From GCA-016699835 sp964543905 (GTDB taxonomy: Bacteria > Planctomycetota > Phycisphaerae > Phycisphaerales > UBA1924), in the NCBI GenBank assembly GCA_964543905.1, contig CAZIZO010000012.1:40841-104840 (forward strand): DNA of 64,000 nt. Reading direction: 5' to 3'. The notes below the pieces were generated by a model, which saw only the letters and a program-made list of their open reading frames with translations, made no database searches and was not told where the DNA came from. Made by a program: the position numbers and the translations under genes. Below are positions 8,629 through 16,481 of this stretch, one piece after another (position 1 is the first letter of the stretch; every line of letters starts with the position of its first letter).

Positions 8629-9702
8629 TCATGGGGTCACGGGCGATTCGCCCGCGATGATGCGGTCGCGCTTGCCGAGGCGTGTGATGTCGGCGACGAA
8701 GGCCTCGTACTCGGCACTGAGCAGTTCGAGATTTCTTGTGACGTAGACCAGCACGAGGTCGGGCCCGCGGCGTTGCGTGACATACACGCCCGCGGCCCGG
8801 CTTCCGCGCGAACTCTGGACGCGAGGCACGAGTTGCCCGTTGGCGGCGTCCTGGAGGATCTCGCGGAGCGACTCGCGGTATTTCCCGCCCGAGCCCTCGT
8901 TCAGGAAGTGGACGAAGGCCCACGCCTGCGCGTAATACGTGAGCGCGCCCTCGACGTTGTCCTTCATGAAGTCTTGCGGCGCGTAGCGGAAGAGCGCGTC
9001 GAGCGGCTGGAGACGATTCTCGCGGTAGGCGCGGGCGAGGGCATCAAATCGCTCCGCGTTCTTCCACGCATTGAACGTGGGCGTGCCGCTGCCCTCGCGA
9101 TTCCAGCCGAACCCCTCCATGTAGCAGGCTAGACCTTCTTCGAGCCAGACGGGGAGCGGATTCTGGAACGTGGTCTGCGTGTACTGGTGCCACCCTTCGT
9201 GGGCGGCGATCGCGAGCGTGTCGGCGCGTCCGATGAAGTAGAGGATGGAGCGGCCGTTGGCCGTGAACCCGCCGCGGGGAATGCGGAGATAGACCTCGGC
9301 CTCGTCGCGCATCAGGCGTTGCGTGACGCGGGACCACTGCGGGCGATTGGCCATCACGTAGGTTTCCAGTCGCTGCGCGGGGGGCGGGAGTTTCGTGATC
9401 GAGGTGATGTAGTGGTCGATCGCGCGTTCCATCAAGATGGGGTAGCGGCGGGTCATGTAGTCGGGGGACGCCCAGGAGTTCTTGCTCGTGACCGTGGTGA
9501 GAAGACGAAAGTTGGGCGTGGTGATGATCTGCCCTTCCTGATCCTCGAAGGTCCAGGGCTCGATCACGGGCTCGAAGGTGCGCGCGGGCGGGGGAACGGG
9601 CGTGAGCGTCGTCGCCGAGGCGTCGGGCGTGCGAACGGGCGAGGTCTGGCCGCAGGTGGAGAGGAACAGAAAACCGCAGAGGCACAGGCACATCGAGAAC
9701 AT
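8629..9702 (-). CDS. Lipoprotein with HExxH peptidase-like domain (DUF1570-like)
   Basis: A 357-residue exported lipoprotein. The short signal peptide ends in a lipobox FLSTC with Cys17 as lipidation site. The core contains HEGWH at 168-172 and a downstream LEEG at 188-190, the zinc-ligand layout of gluzincin metallopeptidases (HExxH plus a distal Glu). This resembles DUF1570-type putative peptidases of planctomycetes; whether it cleaves protein is unproven. The start is uncertain: ATG at 9702 and 9693 both give signal peptides, and 9756 and 9747 are further upstream. The signal-peptide codons lie in one arm of an imperfect palindrome at 9673-9743. It lies just downstream of valS on the same strand. 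Confidence 0.7.
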   Translation of the reverse strand: MFSMCLCLCGFLFLSTCGQTSPVRTPDASATTLTPVPPPARTFEPVIEPWTFEDQEGQIITTPNFRLLTTVTSKNSWASPDYMTRRYPILMERAIDHYITSITKLPPPAQRLETYVMANRPQWSRVTQRLMRDEAEVYLRIPRGGFTANGRSILYFIGRADTLAIAAHEGWHQYTQTTFQNPLPVWLEEGLACYMEGFGWNREGSGTPTFNAWKNAERFDALARAYRENRLQPLDALFRYAPQDFMKDNVEGALTYYAQAWAFVHFLNEGSGGKYRESLREILQDAANGQLVPRVQSSRGSRAAGVYVTQRRGPDLVLVYVTRNLELLSAEYEAFVADITRLGKRDRIIAGESPVTP

Positions 9703-9743
9703 CCTGTTCGGATTCTCACTCTGTGTCTCGGTGTCTCTGCGGT
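9673..9743. repeat. Imperfect palindrome over the lipoprotein start (CCGCAGAG-type repeat)
   Basis: The left arm begins ACCGCAGAGGCACAGG at 9673; the right arm ends TCTCGGTGTCTCTGCGGT at 9743. The outer 9 bp (9673-9681 with 9735-9743) pair perfectly, with further imperfect pairing inward. It lies in the valS-lipoprotein junction and spans the lipoprotein start codons. Confidence 0.6.
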
Positions 9744-9770
9744 CCATCGTCTGCATTGGAATGCTCTCCC

Positions 9771-12700
9771 CTAGCCGATCGCATTCAACTGAGCCTCCGC
9801 CGCCGCCAGGTCGCCTTCTTTCTTCGCGAGGAGTTGCCTGGTTTCCTCGACCATATGCGGCGGGGCCTTGGCGGTGTACCCCGGATTCGCGAGTCGGCCT
9901 TGCAAGGTTGCAACTTCCTTCTGCAAACCGACGATGAGTTTCTTCATCCGTTCCACTTCGGCGGCCTTCGCATCGCCCGCGTCCCCCGAGGCCGCCGCGG
10001 CGGCGGGGTCCACGAGTTTGCTCACGCGGTGCTCGGCGCCTTCGAACATGAACGTCGCAACCGGACCGGCGTCGGCGGCCGGCGCGTGCGTGGTGATCGC
10101 CTCGACGTTGGCAAGCGTCTGGATGAGCACGACCGCTTCGTCCGTCGCGATCCCAGCGCCGAACTCGCCGCCGAGGGGCTTGTCCTTGCCCGCGGGCAGA
10201 TGCAGCACCACCTTGTGCTTGGGTGTGACCTTGCGCTCCGCACGCACCTCGCGGACCTTGTCGATGAGTTCGCGGAGGCGGTTGAAGTTTGCTTCGGCGT
10301 CGGGATCGCCCAGCGTCTCGCTCATGATCGGCCAGCCGGCCGTGGCGAGCAGCCCACCTTTCGTCGGCGGCGAGAGCGTCACGCCTTCCACGGGCGTCAG
10401 CGGGATCAGGCTCAACTTCTCGTAGATCGCCTCGGTGACGAACGGCATCACCGGGTGCAGCAGCCGCACGATCGCCTCGATCGCCGTCCGCAGCACGGCC
10501 CGCTGGCTCGCGTTGGTGGCCACCGTCGGCTTGATCGCCTCCAAATACCAATCGCAGAAGTCTCGCCACAGCAGGTCGTACACGATCTGCGCGTAGTTGG
10601 AGAACTGGTACTGCGCGAGCGCGTCGTCGCACGCGGCGACGGCGGTCGAGAGTCGCGACAAGAGCCAGCGATCGGCGAGCGTCGTCGCCTTCGCGGGCGT
10701 CGGTGTGCCCGCGTCGGTCCCGAGGATGCCCATCGCGAACCGTGCCGCGTTCCACAACTTATTCGCGAAGTTGCGGCCGAGGTCGAACTTCTCGCTCGTG
10801 TTGCGCCCCTGGGCGTCCTTCTTGACGGGGAGGCGCACGTCCTGGGTCTGCGTCGCCATCTGGCAGAGGGTGAAGCGCATGGCGTCGCTGCCGTGGGTGG
10901 CGATGATGTCGAGCGGATCGACGCCGTTGCCCAGGCTCTTGCTCATCTTCCGCCCCTCGCCATCCTGCACGACGGCGTGGATGTAGACGTGGCGGAAGGG
11001 GACGGGGCCTGGCCCGCGATCGTTGCCGAGGAGGTAGCGATTGAACATCACCATCCGGCTCACCCAGAGCGTGATGATCTCGCGGGCGGTGCAGAGGGTG
11101 CTGGTCGGGTTGAAGGCGGGGAGGAGGCTCGGCATGTCGGCGAGGCCGGTCTCCTTCGCCGCCTGCGCGGCGTCGGGCCAGCCCATCGTGGAGAGGGGCC
11201 AGAGGGCACTGGAGAACCAGGTGTCGAGGACGTCGGGGTCTTGGGTGAACCCGTTGGAAGCAAGTTTCTGTTCAATATGTTCTTGCCCGGGCTGCACACA
11301 GACATGCCAATATTGCACCGCGGCAGAGTCGTCGGCACTCGGCTGGATGTAGATCTTCTCGTTCTCTTTGTCGTCGAGAAACCCCAGTTGACGAACCATC
11401 CCCGCATGTGAATCCGACTTGATGTACGAAGCTCCTTCCGTCAACGTGTCGTTGGACTTCACCTTGCTCCACACCGGAATCCGGTGCCCCCACCACAACT
11501 GGCGGCTGATGCACCAGTCGCGGATGTTGTCGTGCCACTGCTCGTAGGTCTTGGCGTAGCGGGCGGGGTAGAAGCGGAGGGCGCCGTCGCCGACATGGCT
11601 CACAGGCGAGACGCCTGTGCCACCATCTGGGACACCACTTGTGCCCGTGCACGGGCCCATGTCATTTGACTCGGTGGCACAGGCGTCCCGCCTGTGCGGC
11701 CGACCGCGCACACGATCCACGAACTCATAGCGGGCTTCATGGGCGAAAGGACTCACCCAAGTAAATGGATAGGCACTCCACTGCTCCGCCAGGCCAGCCA
11801 TGACGGGATTCTTCTGAATGTACGCAAGTTTCTCTTGGAACTCATCCGCGTCGCGCACGATGCGATCGAACGACTCGTCGAGCCAGACCTGGCCCATCGT
11901 GCCGCGGATCTTTCCGATCTGGTGCGACGTGAACGACTTGATGCTGTGCATCAGTTCACTGAGCGAATGCCATCGCCCGTCTTCAGCCTCGAAGGGCGAG
12001 AGCAAGAGGTGCACATGATCGGGCATCACAGTGGCGGCACGCAGTTCCATTTTCACACCATGCCAGTGCTTGCACGCATCGAGAACAATCCTGCGCTCCT
12101 CGGCGGAGAGTGTGCCGGAGGCCACCCGGAAGGTGATGAAATAGGTGCTCCCTCCAATCTGGAAGTGGGGCAGGTTGCGGGCGTGGACGTTGAGATTGTC
12201 TGAGACGGAGGCGAGTCGGCGATATGGGTCGGAGGTCTGTCGTGCTCCGCTCACAGGCGAGACGCCTGTGCCACCACTCAGAGATTCCAGGTTGGTTCGA
12301 CTGGTTCGTTGCTCCGGCGTGAGCGCCGCGTTCGCGCACGCCGCGAGCCTTCGGTCGGTCACCCTCACGTACCACTGATCGGATAAATAAGGCTCCACGA
12401 TCGCCTTGCTGCGGTCGCTGTGCTTGACGGAGTGGCGGTGCGGCGTCGATCCCTCGAACAAGGGCTCGTTCCCCACCGTCCGCGCCTTGAACTCCTGGAT
12501 CACCAGTTTGCGCGCGTCCTCACGCTTCTTGCCCACGAAGATGTGGGCGCCGTTCACGTCGGTCCAACCATGCTTGTCGGAGATGCTGCCGTCGGGGGCC
12601 ATCACGTTGATGAGGACGGGGTTGCCGAGCGCCTCGATGGTCGCCGTGTGGCGTTGGCCGAGTTCGTAGTCGTTCTGGTCGTGGGCGGGCGTGACCTTGA

Positions 12701-13739
12701 GGAAGCCCGTCGCCATCTTGGCCTTGGGGTCGTTCTTCTCTTCGTCGCTGCGCGCGTAGCGCTCCGGAAGCACGACGTAGTCGTCTTCCAGGATCGGGAT
12801 CACGCGCCCCACGATCGGCAACTCGCACATCAAGCCCCGCAGCGCCTTCGCGCGCGGATCGTGCGGGTTGATCGCGACCGCGACGTCGCCCAGGTACGTC
12901 TCGGGGCGGGTCGTCGCCACCGTGATCCACGCGGGCGCGTCGGCGGGGTGCTGCGAGGCGCCGGGGTAGCCGCGGGAGGACAACTCGTCCCACGTCACCG
13001 GCTCAACCTCGGGCTGGCCTTCGCCCATCGGCCCGGGCCCGCTCCCCAACGCTTTCTTCCGCACGAGCGGATACCGCAGGTAGTAGAACGCGCCGTCGAT
13101 CTCCTCGTCGTAGCACTCGTCGTCGGCGACCGCGGTCTGGAGCGCGGGGTCCCAGTTCACGAGCCTTTTGCCGCGGTAGATGAGGCCCTCCTTGAACAAA
13201 CGGAAAAAGGCTTCCCGCACCGCCCGCGCGCACGTCTCGTCCATCGTGAAGCGCTGGCGGTCCCAGTCGCACGAGCACCCCATCGCCTTGAGTTGCCCCG
13301 TGATCGTGCCCTCGTATTCATCCTTGAAGGCCTGCACGTGGGCGACGAACTCCTCACGCTGCATCGAGGTGCGGAGAGCGCCCTTGAGTTGGCCCTCCTT
13401 GCGCAGGCGCTTTTCGACGACGGCCTGCGTGGCGATGCCGGCGTGGTCGGTCCCGGGCATCCACATGGTCTCGAAGCCGCGCATGCGATGGACGCGGGCG
13501 AGGATGTCCTGGAGGGTGTTGTTGAGCGCGTGCCCGAGGTGGAGCGCGGCGGTCACGTTGGGGGGCGGAATCAGGATCGAGTACGGCTTCGCCTCGCCAC
13601 GGACGACGCGCGTCGGGTCGGCGTGGAACGCCTTGGCGGCGATCCACCGATCCCAGACCCGCTTCTCGTGCTCGCTGGGGCGGTATTGTTTACTAAGTTC
13701 ACCGGGTTCGATGGGGGATGTAGGGAGATTGGTGGACAT
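9771..13739 (-). CDS. valS: Valyl-tRNA synthetase with an in-frame RAYT transposase insertion
   Basis: ValRS charges tRNA-Val and edits mischarged Thr. This copy has 1,322 residues against about 880-950 usually. Visible parts: HLGH at 67-70, a CP1 editing domain in roughly 210-450, the conserved NIRDWCISRQLWWGHRIP after the insertion, KMSKS at 931-935, an anticodon-binding domain, and a C-terminal coiled coil (last 65 residues). Between SDQWYVRVTDRRLAACANAAL and LRFYPARYAKTYEQW, adjacent in ordinary ValRS, lie about 230-250 extra residues carrying a REP-associated tyrosine transposase domain bounded by REP palindromes. No stop or frameshift interrupts the frame. The insertion falls in a surface linker, so enzyme function may survive. 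The ATG at 13739 follows a TACACT box by 7 nt. Confidence 0.9.
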   Translation of the reverse strand: MSTNLPTSPIEPGELSKQYRPSEHEKRVWDRWIAAKAFHADPTRVVRGEAKPYSILIPPPNVTAALHLGHALNNTLQDILARVHRMRGFETMWMPGTDHAGIATQAVVEKRLRKEGQLKGALRTSMQREEFVAHVQAFKDEYEGTITGQLKAMGCSCDWDRQRFTMDETCARAVREAFFRLFKEGLIYRGKRLVNWDPALQTAVADDECYDEEIDGAFYYLRYPLVRKKALGSGPGPMGEGQPEVEPVTWDELSSRGYPGASQHPADAPAWITVATTRPETYLGDVAVAINPHDPRAKALRGLMCELPIVGRVIPILEDDYVVLPERYARSDEEKNDPKAKMATGFLKVTPAHDQNDYELGQRHTATIEALGNPVLINVMAPDGSISDKHGWTDVNGAHIFVGKKREDARKLVIQEFKARTVGNEPLFEGSTPHRHSVKHSDRSKAIVEPYLSDQWYVRVTDRRLAACANAALTPEQRTSRTNLESLSGGTGVSPVSGARQTSDPYRRLASVSDNLNVHARNLPHFQIGGSTYFITFRVASGTLSAEERRIVLDACKHWHGVKMELRAATVMPDHVHLLLSPFEAEDGRWHSLSELMHSIKSFTSHQIGKIRGTMGQVWLDESFDRIVRDADEFQEKLAYIQKNPVMAGLAEQWSAYPFTWVSPFAHEARYEFVDRVRGRPHRRDACATESNDMGPCTGTSGVPDGGTGVSPVSHVGDGALRFYPARYAKTYEQWHDNIRDWCISRQLWWGHRIPVWSKVKSNDTLTEGASYIKSDSHAGMVRQLGFLDDKENEKIYIQPSADDSAAVQYWHVCVQPGQEHIEQKLASNGFTQDPDVLDTWFSSALWPLSTMGWPDAAQAAKETGLADMPSLLPAFNPTSTLCTAREIITLWVSRMVMFNRYLLGNDRGPGPVPFRHVYIHAVVQDGEGRKMSKSLGNGVDPLDIIATHGSDAMRFTLCQMATQTQDVRLPVKKDAQGRNTSEKFDLGRNFANKLWNAARFAMGILGTDAGTPTPAKATTLADRWLLSRLSTAVAACDDALAQYQFSNYAQIVYDLLWRDFCDWYLEAIKPTVATNASQRAVLRTAIEAIVRLLHPVMPFVTEAIYEKLSLIPLTPVEGVTLSPPTKGGLLATAGWPIMSETLGDPDAEANFNRLRELIDKVREVRAERKVTPKHKVVLHLPAGKDKPLGGEFGAGIATDEAVVLIQTLANVEAITTHAPAADAGPVATFMFEGAEHRVSKLVDPAAAAASGDAGDAKAAEVERMKKLIVGLQKEVATLQGRLANPGYTAKAPPHMVEETRQLLAKKEGDLAAAEAQLNAIG
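11601..11619. repeat. REP palindrome, copy 1
   Basis: CACAGGCG-AGA-CGCCTGTG, 8-bp perfect stem. It sits in the 28-nt direct repeat shared with 12249-12276 and is translated in valS as part of GGTGVSPVS. Confidence 0.92.
11678..11696. repeat. REP palindrome, copy 2 (inverted orientation)
   Basis: CACAGGCG-TCC-CGCCTGTG. Flanking GGTGG and loop show opposite orientation to copies 1 and 3; translated in valS as HRRDACAT. Copies 1 and 2 form an inverted pair, as in BIME-type arrays. Confidence 0.92.
12252..12270. repeat. REP palindrome, copy 3
   Basis: CACAGGCG-AGA-CGCCTGTG, identical to copy 1 and in the same valS reading frame (GGTGVSPVS). Confidence 0.92.
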
Positions 13740-13746
13740 CGGCGGA

Positions 13747-13752
13747 AGTGTA
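13747..13752 (-). promoter_or_regulatory. -10 box, probable leaderless promoter of valS
   Basis: TACACT on the minus strand, 7 nt before the ATG at 13739; no Shine-Dalgarno sequence. Confidence 0.45.
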
Positions 13753-13809
13753 CGCGAAGGCATGCCGCAACCGATGGAGAACAAACGAACGAAAGGCGGA
13801 CACGCGAGC

Positions 13810-14913
13810 ATGAACGCGAGCGACAGCAACCCGACCAGAGCCGGTCCCTCGACGAACGCCTCCCCCGACAAGGGAGGCGCCGGGTCCATGATCTCGACGA
13901 TCGCGATCGGGGGGCTTTTGGTGCTCCTCGTGGTCGGGGTGGTGCTCGCGATTCGCGGGGCGCTCGGCCCCCGCGGCGCGACCGGCTCGGGGGCGACCGA
14001 CCCCCACGCGCCCCCGGCCACGCTCGACTCCCTCGACGCCGTGCTCAACGCGGCGAAGACCTACACGCAGCAGGATGAACTCGGGAAGGCGGAGGCCGTG
14101 CTGCGCCAGGGGATCCTCCAATGGCCCGAGGAGCCGAGGCTCTACGTCTCGCTGGGCGAACTGCTCGTGAGCCGAAAGAACCCGGCGGACGCGTACGTGC
14201 AGTACGAGAAGGCCCTGTCGCTGGGCCAGCGCGACCCCGAGGTCGAGTTCGCCGCGGGCACGGTGGCAAACATGGCGGGCCTGCCCGAGCGGGCCTTGGA
14301 GCACTACGCGGCGGTGCAGGCGGCGAACCCGACGGACAAGCGCGTCGCGCTCTACATGTCGCAGGTGCAACTCAAACTGAACCAGGTGACGGAAGCGAAG
14401 GCGAACCTGCTGATCGCGGGCAACCTCGACCCGGACAACCCGATGGTCTGGGGCACGCTGGCGGAGGTCGCGTTGCGGGAGAACAAACTCGACCTGGCCC
14501 TCTCGCACGTCGCGAAGGCGAGGCAGGCCGAGCCGGACAATCTGATGTGGCGGCTTGTGGAGGGGCGTGCCAAGGCGCGACAGGGCAAGCCGGAGGACGC
14601 GCTGCAGTTGTTCGTGGGCTTGTCGGACCTGGATAAACGAGACCCCGCGGTCCTCGCGATCATGAGCGAGTGCTACGGCATGCTCAAGCGACCGGGGGAC
14701 GCGGCGGCGCTCTACGCGAAGGCGGCGGACGCGGAACCGACCTTGGGCGAACTCGCGATGCAGGCCGCGCTCTGGCACCAGCGGGCGGGCGTCATGGATC
14801 AGGCGATCGTGTACGCAAAGCGGGCGAAGATGCTCGACGTGCGCGGGGCCGATGCGGTGCTGGAGATGCTGGAGAAGAAGGGCGCGGGAGGGGCCGGGGA
14901 AAAGAAGAAGTAG
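13810..14913 (+). CDS. Membrane-anchored TPR protein
   Basis: A 367-residue protein with one membrane helix at about residues 27-49 (MISTIAIGGLLVLLVVGVVL) and a large soluble domain of tandem tetratricopeptide-like helix pairs. Repeat signatures such as A..Y.KAL, ALEHYAAVQAANP and ALYAKAADAEP recur every 34 residues or so. The topology suggests an inner-membrane anchor with a periplasmic or cytoplasmic scaffold. The ATG at 13810 is preferred for its upstream AAAGGCGG; 13762 and 13774 are in-frame alternatives. It is divergent from valS and 6 nt upstream of a glycosyltransferase, so a role in envelope or glycan assembly is possible but unproven. Confidence 0.72.
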   Translation: MNASDSNPTRAGPSTNASPDKGGAGSMISTIAIGGLLVLLVVGVVLAIRGALGPRGATGSGATDPHAPPATLDSLDAVLNAAKTYTQQDELGKAEAVLRQGILQWPEEPRLYVSLGELLVSRKNPADAYVQYEKALSLGQRDPEVEFAAGTVANMAGLPERALEHYAAVQAANPTDKRVALYMSQVQLKLNQVTEAKANLLIAGNLDPDNPMVWGTLAEVALRENKLDLALSHVAKARQAEPDNLMWRLVEGRAKARQGKPEDALQLFVGLSDLDKRDPAVLAIMSECYGMLKRPGDAAALYAKAADAEPTLGELAMQAALWHQRAGVMDQAIVYAKRAKMLDVRGADAVLEMLEKKGAGGAGEKKK

Positions 14914-14919
14914 GCCCCA

Positions 14920-15819
14920 GTGGCCAACCGTCCCAATCCGGCCGCTCCTCGACCTCGAGACTCCGTGACTTCCGCACCGCCTAACGTTGCCGGAATGCCC
15001 GAGCCCGTGATTCCCGATCTTGATCTCTCCGTCGTCGCCCCGGCGCACAACGAAGAAGCCAATGTCGATGACCTCGTGCGCCAGGTGGGCGAGGCCCTCA
15101 CCGGCTCGGGGCTCTCGTTCGAGTTCATCGTCGTGGACGACGGCAGCACCGACTCGACGCGAGCGAAGGTCGTGACCTTGATGCCGTCCAGGCCTTGGCT
15201 TCGCTGCGTCGCGATGACCACAACGCCGCCCGGGAAGGGCAACGGGCAGTCGGCGGCGTTCCATGCCGGCTTTCGCGCGACGCGGGGCAGGCTCGTCGCC
15301 GTGCTCGATGCCGATCTCCAGAATGACCCCGCGGAGATCCCCGCGATGGTGCGCCTGCTGCGCGAGCGCGGGGCCGATCTGGTGCAGGGTGATCGCTCCC
15401 ACGCGAGGAAGGACAATGTCGTGCGTCGGGTCGGCTCGATCGTCGGGCGTCTTTTCCGTCGCTGGCTCCTGGGCGACACGATCCGAGACACGGGCTGCTC
15501 CCTCCGTGTCATGAAACGCGACGTCGCCCTCGCACTCCCCCTCGAGTTCCGCGGCATCCACCGCTTCATCCCAATCACCGCGATCCACCTGGGCTACAAG
15601 GTGGTCGAGATGCCCGTCCAGCACCGTCCGCGCGTTGCGGGAGAGACGAAATACGGCTTGGGCATCGTGCAGCGCGCGTTGCCCGGGCTCCGCGACCTCT
15701 TTGCCGTGCGTTGGATGAGGGCACGTCGCCGCCCAACCTCGTCGATGGAAGTCGTGCCCGCGCCGCGCACGACGACGCCCGCGCACGCGCCCAAAGAAAC
15801 CGCGGAGTCGGCGGCATGA
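14920..15819 (+). CDS. Family 2 glycosyltransferase (polyprenyl-phosphate sugar transferase-like)
   Basis: This 299-residue GT2 enzyme starts with LSVVAPAHNEEANVDDLV and carries the nucleotide-sugar motif FIVVDDGSTDSTR, the metal-binding VLDADLQNDP (DxD-like) and a later HRPRVAGETKYG typical of DPM1/ArnC-like transferases. It lacks C-terminal membrane helices, so it probably works at the cytoplasmic face on a lipid-phosphate carrier. GTG at 14920 and ATG at 14995 are possible starts. Its stop overlaps the next ATG (ATGA), so it is translationally coupled to the lipid-A-N-domain protein, which points to lipid A or envelope glycolipid modification. Confidence 0.85.
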   Translation: MANRPNPAAPRPRDSVTSAPPNVAGMPEPVIPDLDLSVVAPAHNEEANVDDLVRQVGEALTGSGLSFEFIVVDDGSTDSTRAKVVTLMPSRPWLRCVAMTTTPPGKGNGQSAAFHAGFRATRGRLVAVLDADLQNDPAEIPAMVRLLRERGADLVQGDRSHARKDNVVRRVGSIVGRLFRRWLLGDTIRDTGCSLRVMKRDVALALPLEFRGIHRFIPITAIHLGYKVVEMPVQHRPRVAGETKYGLGIVQRALPGLRDLFAVRWMRARRRPTSSMEVVPAPRTTTPAHAPKETAESAA

Positions 15820-16460
15820 AGAAGCGCGTGAAGTGGGAGCCGTGGGCGCTCATGATCCTCATGCTCGGCCTGGGGCTCTGGCTCGTCTGGTCCCCCATCT
15901 CCGGGCTCAAGGCGCCCAAGGCCCGCGAGGGGGCTCGCACCGTCGAGTTACGCGTCGGCAACTCACGCGGAATCGTCGAAGTGTTCACGCCCCAGGGGCA
16001 GGCGGAGCCCTCGTTCCGCATGCTGCTGCGCGACGGCCATGTCTCGAACGAGATGTCGGGAACGGACTTCAAAGCCCTCTTTGGAGAGCAGGCCTACACC
16101 ACCGCCGGCGCCCAACAGCCATCCCACCTCTTCCGCGTGCTCAACATCACCTCATGGGGAGGGCTCCTCTGGGTCAGCATCGGCTTCTTCGGGCAGATCG
16201 CCTTCACGGGTCGAACCTTGGTGCAATGGCTGGTCAGTGAAAAGCGTCGCGAAAGCGTTGTGCCCGAACTGTTCTGGTGGCTGAGTTTGGCCGGCGGCGC
16301 GATGCTGTTCACGTACTTCGTCTGGCGTCAGGATTTCGTCGGAGTGTTAGGGCAATCGTCGGGTATCGTGATTTACGCGCGAAACCTGCGCCTCATTTAC
16401 AAAGCGCGCCGACGCGCGGCCGACGCCTCACATGAGAATCTTGCAACTTCTGTCAGATAA
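15816..16460 (+). CDS. Membrane protein with lipid-A-disaccharide-synthase N-terminal (LAB_N) domain
   Basis: A 214-residue protein with an N-terminal membrane helix (ALMILMLGLGLWLVW), a short periplasmic segment of about 80 residues, and a C-terminal LAB_N-type domain from about residue 120. The LAB_N pattern is clear: IGFFGQIAFTGRTLVQW, then ESVVPELFWWLSLAGG and a terminal SGIVIYARNLRLIYK. LAB_N domains occur alone or fused to LpxB and often sit beside DPM1/ArnC-like GT2 genes, as here with a 4-nt overlap. The extra periplasmic segment before LAB_N is unusual. No lpxB is in the window. Confidence 0.82.
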   Translation: MKKRVKWEPWALMILMLGLGLWLVWSPISGLKAPKAREGARTVELRVGNSRGIVEVFTPQGQAEPSFRMLLRDGHVSNEMSGTDFKALFGEQAYTTAGAQQPSHLFRVLNITSWGGLLWVSIGFFGQIAFTGRTLVQWLVSEKRRESVVPELFWWLSLAGGAMLFTYFVWRQDFVGVLGQSSGIVIYARNLRLIYKARRRAADASHENLATSVR

Positions 16461-16481
16461 CCCTCTCAGTTTCCTTGCATC

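Larger units (their letters stand above)
11598..12276 (-). mobile_element. RAYT-REP element embedded in frame in valS
   Basis: The element is bounded by two identical 28-nt direct repeats (11598-11625 and 12249-12276), each containing a REP palindrome, with a third REP in opposite orientation at 11678-11696. Between them, about 12215-11730 encodes an IS200-like tyrosine transposase domain. It starts near HARNLPHF, has the HUH motif MPDHVHLLL and a downstream YIQKNPV with the likely catalytic Tyr. The repeat period is 651 nt, exactly 217 codons. The domain has no own stop; the only candidate own start is a GTG inside the REP without a Shine-Dalgarno. RAYTs are known to move REP elements; a domain read through as part of a synthetase is unusual. 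Confidence 0.88.

Noticed and set aside
9703..10755. Long upstream extension of the lipoprotein frame
   Set aside because: It is antisense-frame sequence over valS (Arg/Gly-rich, no family motif); the signal peptide and lipobox place the start near 9702.
11601..12270. REP copies as a CRISPR array
   Set aside because: Only three copies, palindromic, in both orientations, with unequal spacing and no cas genes; they fit REP/RAYT elements.
9771..13739. ValRS insertion as an intein
   Set aside because: No Cys/Ser at the first junction, no terminal His-Asn before a Cys/Ser/Thr, and no Hint or homing-endonuclease blocks; instead REP palindromes and an HUH transposase domain are present.
13740..14048. 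N-terminal extension of valS
   Set aside because: The frame is open upstream of 13739 but overlaps the divergent TPR gene, and the ValRS family core begins just after the ATG at 13739.
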